A DNA stretch of 64,000 bases, from NCBI RefSeq assembly GCF_023278565.1, contig NC_064680.1:4526001-4590000 (forward strand). Direction: 5' to 3'. The stretch is from Colletotrichum lupini. Lineage: Eukaryota > Ascomycota > Sordariomycetes > Glomerellales > Glomerellaceae. The notes under the pieces were generated by a model. The model was given only the letters and a program-made list of their open reading frames with translations. It was not told the origin of the DNA and did not search any database. Of the stretch, positions 11,802 through 22,559 are shown in pieces. The stretch's first letter is position 1. Each line of letters opens with the position of its first letter. The position numbers and the translations under genes were made by a program.

Positions 11802-14419
11802 GGTCGTTGGGTTAGTAGGACGGCGTTCTCTTTGGAAGGAGGATTGCGGATATACGCTTGCTGCTGGATACCCCGTCAAGGAGGAATACTCATTTTTTGT
11901 CGTTTTGTTCTTGTACCTCTTATCCTTGGTACGTTAGTTTGTTTCTGGGTTTTCATGGTTAGATTTGGTCGAGCTCGACGCTGGCTTCTCAGACTGGTCT
12001 CTGAGAGGTGTGGACCGCGGAGGGCTAGATTGTGGCCTGCGCTGCCATTGAACGTTAGCTTCGTGGAATCGACACGATGCTCTGAGATTGAGAAAAGTGA
12101 TGCAGCCTGTGATACTTGGATAAGAAACAACAAGACACGACGTTGGATTGCTAGACATGTTGGTTAGGCATCGAGAAGCAAGTCGCCAGGCACTCACCAT
12201 CACATGCAAGTACCTTAACCTGGGACAGGGCAGGCTGGATAAGGAAGGCTTATCGCATCCGCAGAGCCCAAGCCATTTTGGACATCGTGAGCGGAGCTTC
12301 CCCAGGTTAGCAGGCCCGAGGGGCACTACGGAGTACTGCGTATGTACATACTTACTTTTGCCAAGGGCAGGAAGGGAGTTTGCCGCTTGACCCGATTCGG
12401 TGCGAGGGCTGGGGGCTGAGCCGTATTTGTTAGGACGGGCTGGAGAAGCTACATCTTTCGGATGTACCGGCGCATACCCGGGCCCACTGTCGGGCACCTT
12501 GCACCAAGTACCGGACTCTTCCCCAGACATTCCCGTCTCAGCTCCGCTTGTAGTGGTTATTTGGCGGTGGTCGTGTGCCTGGCGTCGCCGCTTTTGATGG
12601 CCAATTCTAGTCGAAAGGGGACCACCTAGATAAGAATTGCACGAAACTAGATACGGCGGCGATGAAACCTCAATCTCTCAGTGTTTCTCGCGTTAATTGA
12701 GATCAATTGGAAAGACATTGTCAAGGAAGCAAATCTTACAGGGTGGACCAACGGTGATACGCTGGTTGCCGACGGGTATCGTGCCCACTGAGGGGGCGAA
12801 AAGGGGACTGAGAGGCTGCTAACCTACTCGGAAGGTGCAATTCGTAACAAGGAGAGGGGCTTTCTCTGGTGCTCGTACGTTGGAAGGGTTTAGCGCTGCC
12901 CTTTCCCCAGAATTACAGCGTCTGGGGAAGTGGGACGCTGTGGAGCACCCACTGAGCGGGTCTCCACTTCGCCCCACAGCACGGCTCCCCGTCGCTGCAA
13001 TTCCCTTTCCCCCCATTCGTGCCCCTCTCCTCTTGCGTTGCTTCCCCGTCGTGCCCGTCTGCCCTCCAGGCTCGAGGCCCCCTCCCTTCCCGTCTCCGGC
13101 GCTGCTCATCTTCCTACTTTCAGTGGAGTGTTTGCCTGGTACCCCCTGTTCTGTCCCCGCTATCCGTCGGTGTGTAGACAGGTGAGTGAGCAGGGCAACA
13201 TAGTCCGACACAGCTCTTGGTAGAGACTGTTCATGCGATGGAAGTGAGAGAGTTTATAAAGTGAGGAATTGTAAAAGCAAACAAGTGAACAATCCGAAAG
13301 GACACAGACTGCAAGATAAACATGGCTGGCCCTGGATGGTTCGTGTGGGGTGGCCTCATGCCCTCCTTTTCCGTCTTCAGCAGAGTCCAAGGTTCTACCA
13401 GTATGTATGTATGTATGTATGTATGGTGAATGTGTGTGCACCGAGAAAGTCTGGGGAAAACGCGGCACGGTCGGTCAGGGTCTGCCGTTTGTGTCTTCCT
13501 GCTTCACTTTTCTTCAGGCTTCGTCTCTGTGCGCTTCTCTCCATCGCGCCAGACTCGTCTCGCTGTGGCCAGATTCAACTGCTTGTTCGCTTCTCATGTG
13601 GCATGTTCTTCGGAGAGCAACTCCTTGGAGTTGGGCATCTCTCAGCCAGAGAATGGTCTCTGAATTGTCTCTGTTCAATGCGATACCAGCCCATGCTTGC
13701 GTCACTCATCTGCCCACCCTCCACGTCGCAGCGTTGCACCAGGCGGCTGGGCCTACCATTTACTTTGCTCTGTCTCTCTCACTCTCTCTCACTTCTCGCC
13801 TCTCGCCTCTCACCCCTGCCTTGCCTCTGGCTCATGCTGCTTGTGTTGCTCACACTCCTCCTCCTCCTCTCACACACGGGGCACCATCACAATTCGGCGC
13901 CAGTGTTTGTGCGCTTCTCTCCCCTTGGTAAGGTCTCCCTCGCCTTGATGTACTTTTGGCTGCTTGGGGTTACCCCCCCTTCCACCAGTCAAACATCCTC
14001 ATCCGCCCCCCAAACACACACACTCACTCACACCCCCTTCCTTTCATCTGGCAACCTTGGGCTGTGACGGCGACGTATGGATAGACCAAGTCACGCGTGG
14101 ATGATCTGTCTTACCCCGCACGCTCAGGACGGGAACAACAGAAACCCTCGAGGCGGTGCCCCTGAAGGGCCATAGAGAGAGGGATCCCTTTAAGAAGAGG
14201 ACATCTGCCTCCTCTTCCGTGGCTTTTGATCTTGTGTGACTTGTCTTTCTATCTCATCGAATCATCTCATCTCGTTCCATCCAACCCATCATCAGCTTGG
14301 AAGGACATATACCTATCACAAGCCAAACCGCAACAACAGCGGCTTTATACATCACCAACTAGTAAAGTTGCTTCACTCCCATCCACACATACAAACACAA
14401 ACACATACACATACACAAA
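11802..14419. other. Long intergenic region with pyrimidine-rich tracts
   Basis: About 2.6 kb between the LysM gene and the 106-aa gene. It is rich in CT tracts from about 13750 to 14050, with a CA-rich run just before the next start codon. Overlapping open frames exist in several registers, as expected for stop-poor CT-rich DNA, and none shows a domain. CT-rich leaders are typical of strongly expressed fungal genes. Confidence 0.5.
13401..13425. repeat. GTAT tetranucleotide microsatellite
   Basis: Six GTAT units in a row, intergenic. Confidence 0.85.
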
Positions 14420-14740
14420 ATGGCCCCCCGTATCTCCGCCGCAAAGTCCACAGAGACCCTCTGCTACGGCGTCGCCACCGTCGGCGCCTTCCTCCCCATC
14501 TACCTCATGCTCCCCGGCGCCGAGCAGCGCCTCGCCTCCCAGACGACAAAGTGGGCGCCCCGCTGGGAGCGCAACCTCTCCTACTTCACGCCCGCCGCCG
14601 AGAGGGGCATCAAGCGCGTCGAGCCTCCCGTCTCCAACATGGTCCGCCGCATCGACAATAGGCTGCCCCTCGAGAGGATGGCAAAGGGCCTCGACAAGAG
14701 GATCAAGAACGGCATTGACCGCTTCAACAACACCAAGTAG
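14420..14740 (+). CDS. Small conserved-looking protein with one membrane helix, 106 aa
   Basis: A single exon starting at ATG in ACAAAATGGCC, a good fungal start context. After a short basic N-terminus (MAPRISAAKS) comes a hydrophobic stretch, LCYGVATVGAFLPIYLML (about residues 14-31). An amphipathic, Arg/Lys-rich tail follows with repeated motifs such as RRIDNRLPLERM and GLDKRIKNGIDRF. The codons end mostly in C or G, as in real genes here. I do not recognise the family. The basic start and single helix would fit a mitochondrial inner-membrane or ER protein, but that is inference. Confidence 0.7.
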   Translation: MAPRISAAKSTETLCYGVATVGAFLPIYLMLPGAEQRLASQTTKWAPRWERNLSYFTPAAERGIKRVEPPVSNMVRRIDNRLPLERMAKGLDKRIKNGIDRFNNTK

Positions 14741-17283
14741 ATGAGTGATGTCTTGGATGTTGAGGGTGAAGGTGTGAGGGGGTTGAGACTTATGCAAACA
14801 CCGTGTATACACTTGTGCCAGCTGGATAAGCTGAGGAGAAGAGTGGAGGATACAACGGAAAGATGATACCACATCTGGCTCTAGAGATATAGAGGATGCA
14901 TTAGATATCTCATAGAAGACACAGCAACAAACAATAACAAACAAAGCAGTTAAACTTCATATTGTCCCGCCTGTGGGTGCAATGCTATGTGTCGCCAATG
15001 ACCCAACTCGCAACAGTAATTACTCAACAGCACTCGCTGTACGGTTTAATCGATGCGTGCCGCCACAGGAAAGCCGTAGTTTCACACATTTGGTGGTGGG
15101 CATGGATGCTTGCATCTCGCTGCCACCCCAATCTGCAGATAATCAGGCCATGATGAACGACCGCGAACGCAAGAAAGCACTGTCTCACCTCCCACGGGCG
15201 GGGTTTTGCACTTGACAGTACCCTTTCGTTTCCCCCTTTCCCATGCTGCATTGGAATTCCCCAATTCTTTTCGTCATTGCCCGTTGGGCGATACAACAAT
15301 ACAACATTACTGTTGTTTCGGAGAACAAAAAAAGAAGGGTTGCAGGGAGCGGCCCGATGTGATTGAATTAGCCGCCGAAGCGAATTGCCATCGACCTGTT
15401 TGTGGCCTCATCTTGTCTTCTTTTCTCTGCCGCTCACCATGCAAAATCGCGACCGCATCTGCATCTGCACTTATCGGCACGGCACCGCCCGCACACTTGT
15501 CCGGAGGTTTAGGACCAGGGATTGATCGATTTCGACGCGATCTCGTTCCATTTTCGTTCCTGGACCACCGCCCTCTTTCCGAGCCTCGAGGCAACTCTGC
15601 AATGCGCTTGCATTCCCGCGTGCATGCTCTCGTAAACGATCGATGGCGAACTCCCGAGGATTGCCAACACTGGTTGAACGTTGGGCACGCCACAATCGAA
15701 GAAAGCCGACCGTCCATCATGTATCTCTTGGCATTGCGAACGAAACGAAAACCGAAAGACTCGACCGTCTAGTCGAATACACGGCGTTTTGCGAAGCTGG
15801 ATAACTTTGGGGGGTCGAACACCAGACACTTGAGATGCTTTTTGCCCCCCATCTACCCATCTGAGATCGTTCCCTGGTGCCCAATGATCTGCCCGACAAT
15901 GCAAATGCGGCGGGCACCTACAGGTTTGTAGCTCCGAGGAGAGCCACTTGGTGTCTCTGACCGTTGACGAGCAGGCATTCATGCAGGTCGGACTGGTCCA
16001 CATCTGCCAAAGACTCTATGCAAACTGCCCGAGTTGTCCTATAAATCGTTCTCGTCAGACCACAACTCCATCATGTCGTAAGTTGTTCCATACCGGCCGC
16101 CAAACTCTCCTCTTTCCCAGCATTGGTGCTCGGCAAGACAATTGCTTTGTTAGTGCAACGCGGCCATGATTACATACTGCTATACAGTCTGTTCGTGACA
16201 TGGCTGCGTGTAAAAGAGTACTGCCCAATTCACTGGACTTGAGGCTAGCAGCTGCAAACTAAATGGTGGCCTTCATCTGTGAAGCCTGGCTACCATACCC
16301 CGAAAGTTGGGACTTCGTCTGCTTCCATGTCGAACAATTTCCCCCGTCATGAGTTGTACTCTCGTTGTGGTACTTGCCCTGTTGAAGATGCAACGGTAGC
16401 GGTCAACCATTTCAAGGTGCTGGTAGTTCTCATAGCCACCGGTGACGTGGTGAGCAGCCTCAACCCTTCATGATGCTGGATCCGCCGGCTCTAAGACGTG
16501 AATGTGAGCTCCTTTGTGCTTCTTGGCTGTCTCTGTCAAGCGTTTAGTTCTTTGGAGGGTGTTTTGATGGGCGGTCCCCCGTCAAAACGTATTGCAGCGT
16601 CCTTATCATAAGGTGCAATACATTTCAAGACCATCTGTGACCTTCTCAGTGTGCAAGCCAGGACAGGACTGAAGAATGAGCCGGTCTTTCGTGGCAGATG
16701 ATTATCCGCGTAATGACAGAACCGGAGCCATACGAACAGGTATTGAAATGGTACGAAGTGAGAGTTGGTCGAGGTTATGATAGCTTTAGGGAAAAGAGCT
16801 CGGAGCTATGACGACTATCAAAAAAAGAGAGCACCAGAAAAGAAGCTCTACCTCAATCATTTGACAAGTGGGGCCATCGTGAAGGTATCTATCCACCTTA
16901 TCTATGACCATCTGGCAGCATCGGGGATGTCTGTTCCTCGGCTGTCAGCGGCTGTCCACGGTATTCAACCCACCTGCCAATTTCCAGCGCATGAACCATC
17001 ACGACGCGAACGCGCTGGACGAGCCAAGCCAAAGTCGCATCCCACCATCCAGATGTCGATCTGTTGACGGCGCATTCGCAAATCGTCACCCAATCCCTGT
17101 CGACGCTACCGCAAGAAGGCTCGATATGACTCTACGCTCGTCGAGGCGCAAAATTCCTCCAGTCACGAGCTTGTCACGCACACAATTTTTTCGACCGTAC
17201 CTGAACTGAAGCGCTTTACAACCTTCAAGTCAACCATCTTCTAATACCATTTTTCCGCTGATATAACGGAGAAACCCTCGACA
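14741..17283. other. Long intergenic region, no gene seen
   Basis: About 2.5 kb holding the 3' flank of the 106-aa gene and the promoter of the mitochondrial-type gene. Short open frames on both strands lack features. No RNA gene or repeat was found. Confidence 0.5.
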
Positions 17284-18066
17284 ATGAACTCAATGGCCCT
17301 CCCCCGAGCTCTAGCGAGCACCACCTGGCGCGCAGTCGCCGCCAACCCCTCGGCCCCGGCCTCTCGCGCGGGGTTCTTTGCCCAGCGATGCTATGCCACC
17401 CGCGCCGCGAAGACGACGGCCGCCGCTGCGCCGGCTACCGCTACAAAGTCCACCACCACTGCCGCGAAGAAGACCACGACCACGACGAAGAAGAGCGTGA
17501 GCACCTCTGCTGCTAGCAAGAAGGCTGCTGCTGCTGCTGCCGCTGCCCCGAAGACGCCCACCTCAGTCCCAAGTCCCGCGCCCACAACAAGCTCTCCCAC
17601 GACAACCCCGACGGCGTCCACCCCGAAACCGGCTCCCACTGTAGCGGCAGCGGCAGCGGCAGCGGCAGCGGCAGCGGCGACGCCAGCAGCAGCCCCCATC
17701 CGGCCCTACGCACCCACACCCTCTCCGCCCCGCGCCCCAGAGGCGGACGCCCGTCCCAAGCTGAACCCGAACAGCAAGGAATACCGGAAAGCGTACGGCA
17801 CGGCGGCGAGGAAGTGGACCGCGACCATGGTGGCCATGCCCATCCTCCTCGTCACCTCCTACTTTCTCTTTGACAGATGTGAGTTACTCCCCCGCGGTCC
17901 CTGCCCGTTAAGTAAGAGGACAATTCCACTGACATGTTTCACAGTGGCTCTGGGTCATGAAGCAAAAGTAATGCCGGATTTCGAAGGTGCTAAGAAGGCC
18001 GCAGAGGCACAGAAAGAGGTGGAGAAGTTTGTCGAAGAAGCACAGGCGCAAGCCAAGGCGGCATAG
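17284..18066 (+). CDS. Predicted mitochondrial membrane protein with Ala/Thr/Pro-rich spacer, 238 aa
   Basis: Exons 17284-17878 and 17945-18066 are joined over a 66-nt intron in phase 1. The N-terminus is a typical mitochondrial presequence (MNSMALPRALASTTWRAV ... AGFFAQRCYATRAAK). A low-complexity spacer of Ala, Thr, Ser, Lys and Pro spans about residues 40-150. Then comes a conserved-looking part: LNPNSKEYRKAYGTAARKW, a hydrophobic helix (MVAMPILLVTSYFLF) and a charged tail with EGAKKAAEAQKEVEKFVEEA, probably a coiled coil. I do not know the family. A small inner-membrane subunit or assembly factor is plausible. The Ala run is coded by a GCGGCA repeat and may vary in length. Confidence 0.78.
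   Translation: MNSMALPRALASTTWRAVAANPSAPASRAGFFAQRCYATRAAKTTAAAAPATATKSTTTAAKKTTTTTKKSVSTSAASKKAAAAAAAAPKTPTSVPSPAPTTSSPTTTPTASTPKPAPTVAAAAAAAAAAAATPAAAPIRPYAPTPSPPRAPEADARPKLNPNSKEYRKAYGTAARKWTATMVAMPILLVTSYFLFDRCELLPRGPCPLSKRTIPLTCFTVALGHEAKVMPDFEGAKKAAEAQKEVEKFVEEAQAQAKAA
17643..17678. repeat. Coding GCGGCA-type repeat (poly-Ala)
   Basis: A hexanucleotide-like GCGGCA repeat inside the mitochondrial-type gene encodes about 12 alanines. Confidence 0.8.
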
Positions 18067-19301
18067 AGCCGTTAACTATAACTATATTGTAATGATCTTG
18101 ATGAATACCCACTCCTATTCTTACTTGGCCGGCTTGTATTCCCCCTTAATATGTTTCGACCCGGCGCCCTTGCTTCTCAATGATGATGAGCCTCAACAGC
18201 ATAGACGGTTGGTTTCTTGCCAGCAAACGCATGTACTGACCGATCCGGGCTTCATATCTCGAGTAATCGACGAGCTGACTTGCAATCTTCCATCAAGTAG
18301 AAAAAGACGATTCCTTCCAGCCTTCCACGCTATTATATGCATCTTGAAACCTTTTCATGTTGAGTCTTCGTTCTGGCATCAAGCTACCACATTCGGTTGC
18401 GCGCTAAACCGACAGCTGCGGCAAGCAGTCCCACGACACAGACACCGCCGAGGACAATGCCTGCGATAGCGCCTGCTCCGACCGATCCAGTGTCAGGCAT
18501 GGGCTCGTCGGCCGCTGCGACGGCGAGCAGAACCCACGCAACGAGAACGTGGGAGACGCAGTAGGACCTCTGAGAGTTTTGAGGGACACAATAATTTGAA
18601 ACCAGTCCTGAGGGTGTGCCTTTGGAGAAGGGAGGATAAAAGCTAATGTCGTCCTGATTGTGGTAGTTATCCTGACTACTCAGTCGCAGTCGCGAGCTGT
18701 CCTTTTGTGATTGTGAGGTGCTCGTGTTTGGAACTGCTGTAGATCAACGTTTCACGACCACGCCATATACTGATTCGTAGCTTCGGGCGTTGCTGAGATC
18801 CAGATGAGGTGGATGAATTAACAGTATCGTTCACACGTAACGTGACTGATGCGCATGGCACACGAGGTGAGTGGTCCGGGTTAGGAAGTGAATGTCTATG
18901 GAATGAACCGGAACTGCCAGTCGGTATACACACAGCGAGATCAGGCCAGCAGACCTTATCAGAAGTCTAGTGCCTTCCCATCGTAACAACAAATATCGGG
19001 CCTGGTGACCGAGGGTTGGGAGCCGTGAAGTGCTGACTAGTGCGTGATGCTCCGTACTCTTCAGGACTCCTGCGTTCGAACCTCGGTCCGGTGGGCTCCT
19101 GTTGTTTTTGGCTTTTTGACCATTTCCTTATTTCGTCTTGCCTGCTGTGTTTATGAATCACAGAGGGGCATCTCACGATTACTTTGTGACTCTACTGACT
19201 CACTAGATGTACCATGCTGAAGGTAATCAGGTAAGATATCCACAGAGATCGTGAGAAGTAGCTAATTAGCTTGCAAAACGTAATACTAGGTTCGCTCTTC
19301 A
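18067..19301. other. Region between two genes holding only a weak candidate
   Basis: Apart from the candidate at 18384-18967, I see no gene. The stretch 19015-19095 has a 6-bp inverted match (GGAGCC/GGCTCC) around a GTTCGAACC box but no full tRNA fold. Confidence 0.45.
18384..18967 (-). CDS. Candidate membrane-anchored protein, 5' end unresolved
   Basis: The stop is TAG at 18386-18384. Reading leftward on the minus strand, an open frame runs about 120 codons and ends in DTGSVGAGAIAGIVLGG plus more hydrophobic residues, a typical C-terminal membrane helix of fungal wall-associated proteins. Upstream it meets an acceptor-like CTACAG near 18742. That pairs in phase with a GTATAT donor, and a second open segment (containing VCWPDLAVCIPTG) reaches an acceptor-like CTAG near 18968. 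I found no convincing start exon, so the model is incomplete. It may be a real small membrane protein or a chance pairing. Confidence 0.27.
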
Positions 19302-21172
19302 TTACAGTCTAGATGCTTCCTTCACCTCCTGATGCTGCTCCTCCTCCTCAGGATTCCCGCAGAACGTTACAGTCTTCCTCGGACCCATGATAGTACCACT
19401 CTTGGTAAGCAACTTCCTCTTTCCAGCCGTCGACAGGGGAGGATCATCATCCTCGTCCCGAATATAATATGCCCAGTCCGCCGTCTCGTCCAGCTCCGTC
19501 TGCGAGTACCCGTTCCCCAACCACGCGAACCTGTTCCCGGCGTACTTGACCTCGAAATCGTCCCACCGCACCTCCTTGATGGCTTCAATGTAATGTAGCG
19601 TCGAGCCCGGCCACAGCGCCACAACAGGGCCGTCGTCACGAGGCTTATACCACGACCGACAAGAATCCGACCACACGGTCTGCGGCATAAAAGACTCCTT
19701 GTAATCCACAAAGTCGCGGACTGCCTCCTCTTTGGGCGTGAAAGAGACGACATTGGTAGTCTGATAGCGATCAATGACCTTGAGCATCCAGTCCACCTGC
19801 GCCTCGATGGCAGGGAGGACGGGCCCGTTGCCGATGGGGCAGTTTGGACCCAATATGATGAAGTAGTTTGGGAACCCGGACGCCGCCACGCCCAAATACG
19901 ACTCAGGATCCGAGGCCCATTTGTCCTGGAGATTCTCGCCCGAAGGACCGACGATGGGGAAGCGCGGCTTGAAGGATGTATCGAAGCCCGTGGCGCAGAT
20001 GAGTACGTCTACGGGGTACTCCCGCCTGTCATCGGCGACGCACCCCCGTTCCGTGATCTCCTTGATCCCGCCGTACACGACCTCCACGTTGGGCTTGGTG
20101 AGTGACTCGAGGTAGTCGACGCCCGGCGTCAAACGACGACATCCCACGCTCCACTCCGGAATGAGCTTCGACTCGAGCGCGGGGTCATTGAGCTTCTCCT
20201 TCATCTGCTGGACAAAGTACGCGTGCGTGTCCTCGTTGATCTTGTTATTCTTCAGAAAAATTCCAAACTGCCCGTTGAGACCAGACTCGTTATTCTTGCG
20301 ATACTCGAGGAGGGCTCCCGGCTTCGTCGCAAATTCTGCCTTCTCCGCGGGGCTGAATAAGTGCTGTTCGAGACCCTGGGCGGGCGACACCCAGGTCGGT
20401 CTGCGGATGAAGGTCGTCACGCGTTTACACTGCTCGCGGATCGCGGGCAGGACTTGGATGCCCGAGCTGCCGTTGCCGATCAGGCCGACGTGCTTGCCTT
20501 GCAGAGAGACGCTGTCGTCCCAGTTTGCGGTGTGAAGTAGCTTGCCGCGGTACCTCGAGAGGCCTGGGATCTCTGGCCATTTCCAGTTGTTGAGGACGCC
20601 GCCTGCGTTGATGAGGAAGTCGCAGTGATCGATGATCATTTCGCCTGTGGATGTGTCTTTGACGTGGACGTCGTAGCCGCCGGCTTCCGAGTTCCAATGG
20701 GCGCCGATGACCTGGTGTTGGAGCTTGATGTATTGGTATAGTGAATGCTTTTTGGCAAAGTTTTCAAAATATTCCAGGATCTCGGGGGCCGGAGGATAAA
20801 CGGCGGACCAGTCCAGCTTTGGTTCAAAAGTCCAAGTGTAATTGTGCGACGGAAAGTCGCAGGCACACCTATGAAGATCAGGACTTGCAGGTCTTGGTCT
20901 GGGGAAGTCTTTGTTGACTTTGACTGGAGGTGTACCTACCCGGGATATCTGTTCTCGAACCATGTTCCAGCTACCGAGGGGTTCTTCTCATAACACTGAA
21001 GCGAGTAGTTGGAGAAATGTCGTTGGAGCTTGTAGGCTAGCAACAAGCCAGAAGCACCTGCGCCGACGCAAATGATCCTTACGTGTCTTTCGCTATGAAT
21101 CGGAGCTGACGGGCGTCTTGCTGCGTCTCTATCTCCCGCACTTGTGGGTTCTGGTAGCAGGATATCCCCCAT
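19302..21172 (-). CDS. Baeyer-Villiger-type flavin monooxygenase, 599 aa, PTS1 C-terminus
   Basis: Exons 21172-20940 and 20868-19302 with a 71-nt phase-2 intron give 599 aa. The N-terminal FAD Rossmann motif is GAGASG, followed by the NRYPG-C-CD segment spanning the splice site. The second (NADPH) Rossmann motif is GNGSSG. YRGKLLHTANWD corresponds to the Baeyer-Villiger fingerprint FxGxxxHTxxW. ICATGF is the late flavoprotein motif. Such enzymes insert oxygen next to a ketone to make an ester or lactone. The protein ends ASRL, so SRL is a type 1 peroxisomal signal. It is the first gene of a six-gene metabolic block. The native ketone is unknown. A TTG-led extension exists upstream, but the ATG at 21172 is the natural start. 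Confidence 0.92.
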
Positions 21173-22559
21173 GGTCAAGTGGTATCAAATCAGGATTGTT
21201 TGGATGAAGTGGATTATAGAAATTCGAGGTTACACGAAAGTCAAGCTCGAGAAGTCTGTTGGAGAGGGAAACCCAAGAGCCAGATATTTATGTTCATTTC
21301 AGTTAGCCGCAATAAGGCAATATATATGGGGAAGGGGTACAAGTAAACTAGGAAGTTGATGGCCCCCGTAAATTAACGTCACGTAAGTATCAAATCGTCG
21401 CCACCGTTGACCGTAGACATACTTTAGCGTTACAAAAACAGACGGTTTGTACGCCAAAGGCAAGCCGCAACCTCGTACGCTTGTTATTGAGGCGAGATTC
21501 GAGTCTCACGCTCACAGCTCTTCCTAGGCATGGCAGATATCAGACAACCTCGGCGGTGGCGTCCAAACTGTCCCGGATGACGGCCGCGTGCATTTCATAC
21601 TGCAGGTGCGGGCAGCATCAACATCAGACGACTGAATGTACAATGCCATCGATGGTAAATCCAAGAGTCACTTCGAGTCAGACTCGTGAGCCGCACAGTG
21701 GCTTTACTGACTCAAAATTCCGTCCTGCCTATAAGAAATGAGTGTCATCTCTAGAATATGGCAACCCCTCGGGCCTATCGGAGTATGGAGAGGTCAAAGA
21801 TGAAGTGGGTGTTGATCGAGACCAACATTGGCCGAACCTGATACTCCGTTCTTGTGTTCTACTATGCTGAAGGGTAGGCGCGAGCGCAACTTGGCTGATG
21901 TCGTCTGTACATGAGCTCCGAGACAAACATGCGTGCTCGAGAGGGATTGGCTAGATACCCTTCGGCAATTGGTCATGAAATAGAAGGGTATTGCCGCCCC
22001 GGGAAGGATCTAGTGTCCGCACTCCACGATGTTGCACTGTGATCTCCGGGAAATCACATATGACCGCGGACCCCGGCGAAAGCCTGTCATAACAGGCTAC
22101 ATGAGGGTAGCAGTGACGACCTTTGCCAGAGGGGCATATGCGGCCTTGCGGGGAAACAAACAGTAGGTGGAAACGACTGCGGGTAGGTCGGAAGACCTCA
22201 ACCGGAAAACGGAGCGTGAACTGGGGTTATAAAAACACCTACATGTCTATTTGACGTTACTGTAGGTCAGATCGAGAATGGCCGGTCTCATCGAAAGGGA
22301 CGCTGCCCAAGTTCGTATTAACGCGCGGAGGACTACACTAGTTTTGAGCATGGAGTTCGTCAAGATCTTCATCACGGTTTTGTTCACAACAATATGTGCC
22401 TGCATGGGAGCTGTCCTTGATATGCTATTCGACAGTTGATGATGAGTTGCAGATGCTTCCTGCATGACCGGCCAATTAGATACAAGAGTTGCGATTCATA
22501 ACCATCACCTCCTCTGGTGCCAAGTACCAAACCCGTTATTGTGTAACCCCATTATCAAT
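21173..22559. promoter_or_regulatory. Promoter region of the Baeyer-Villiger monooxygenase
   Basis: About 1.4 kb between two leftward genes, without a credible frame. Two CCTCGG hexamers lie at 21548-21553 and 21767-21772, 376 and 595 bases upstream of the monooxygenase start. CCTCGG is the published FarA/FarB site for fatty-acid-responsive genes in Aspergillus nidulans. A TATA-like stretch occurs near 21318. Whether these sites work here is untested. Confidence 0.35.

Noticed and set aside
12819..14067. Several overlapping open frames over 100 codons
   Set aside because: C/T-rich low-complexity DNA is poor in stops; the translations are Ser/Pro/Arg-rich and mutually overlapping.
15206..15772. 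188-codon frame on the plus strand
   Set aside because: No domain, no codon bias, overlapped by equally long frames on the other strand.
19015..19095. tRNA-like stretch with GGAGCC/GGCTCC ends and a GTTCGAACC box
   Set aside because: The T-stem has a mismatch, the spacing to the acceptor end is wrong and no D or anticodon arm folds, so at most a decayed relic or chance.
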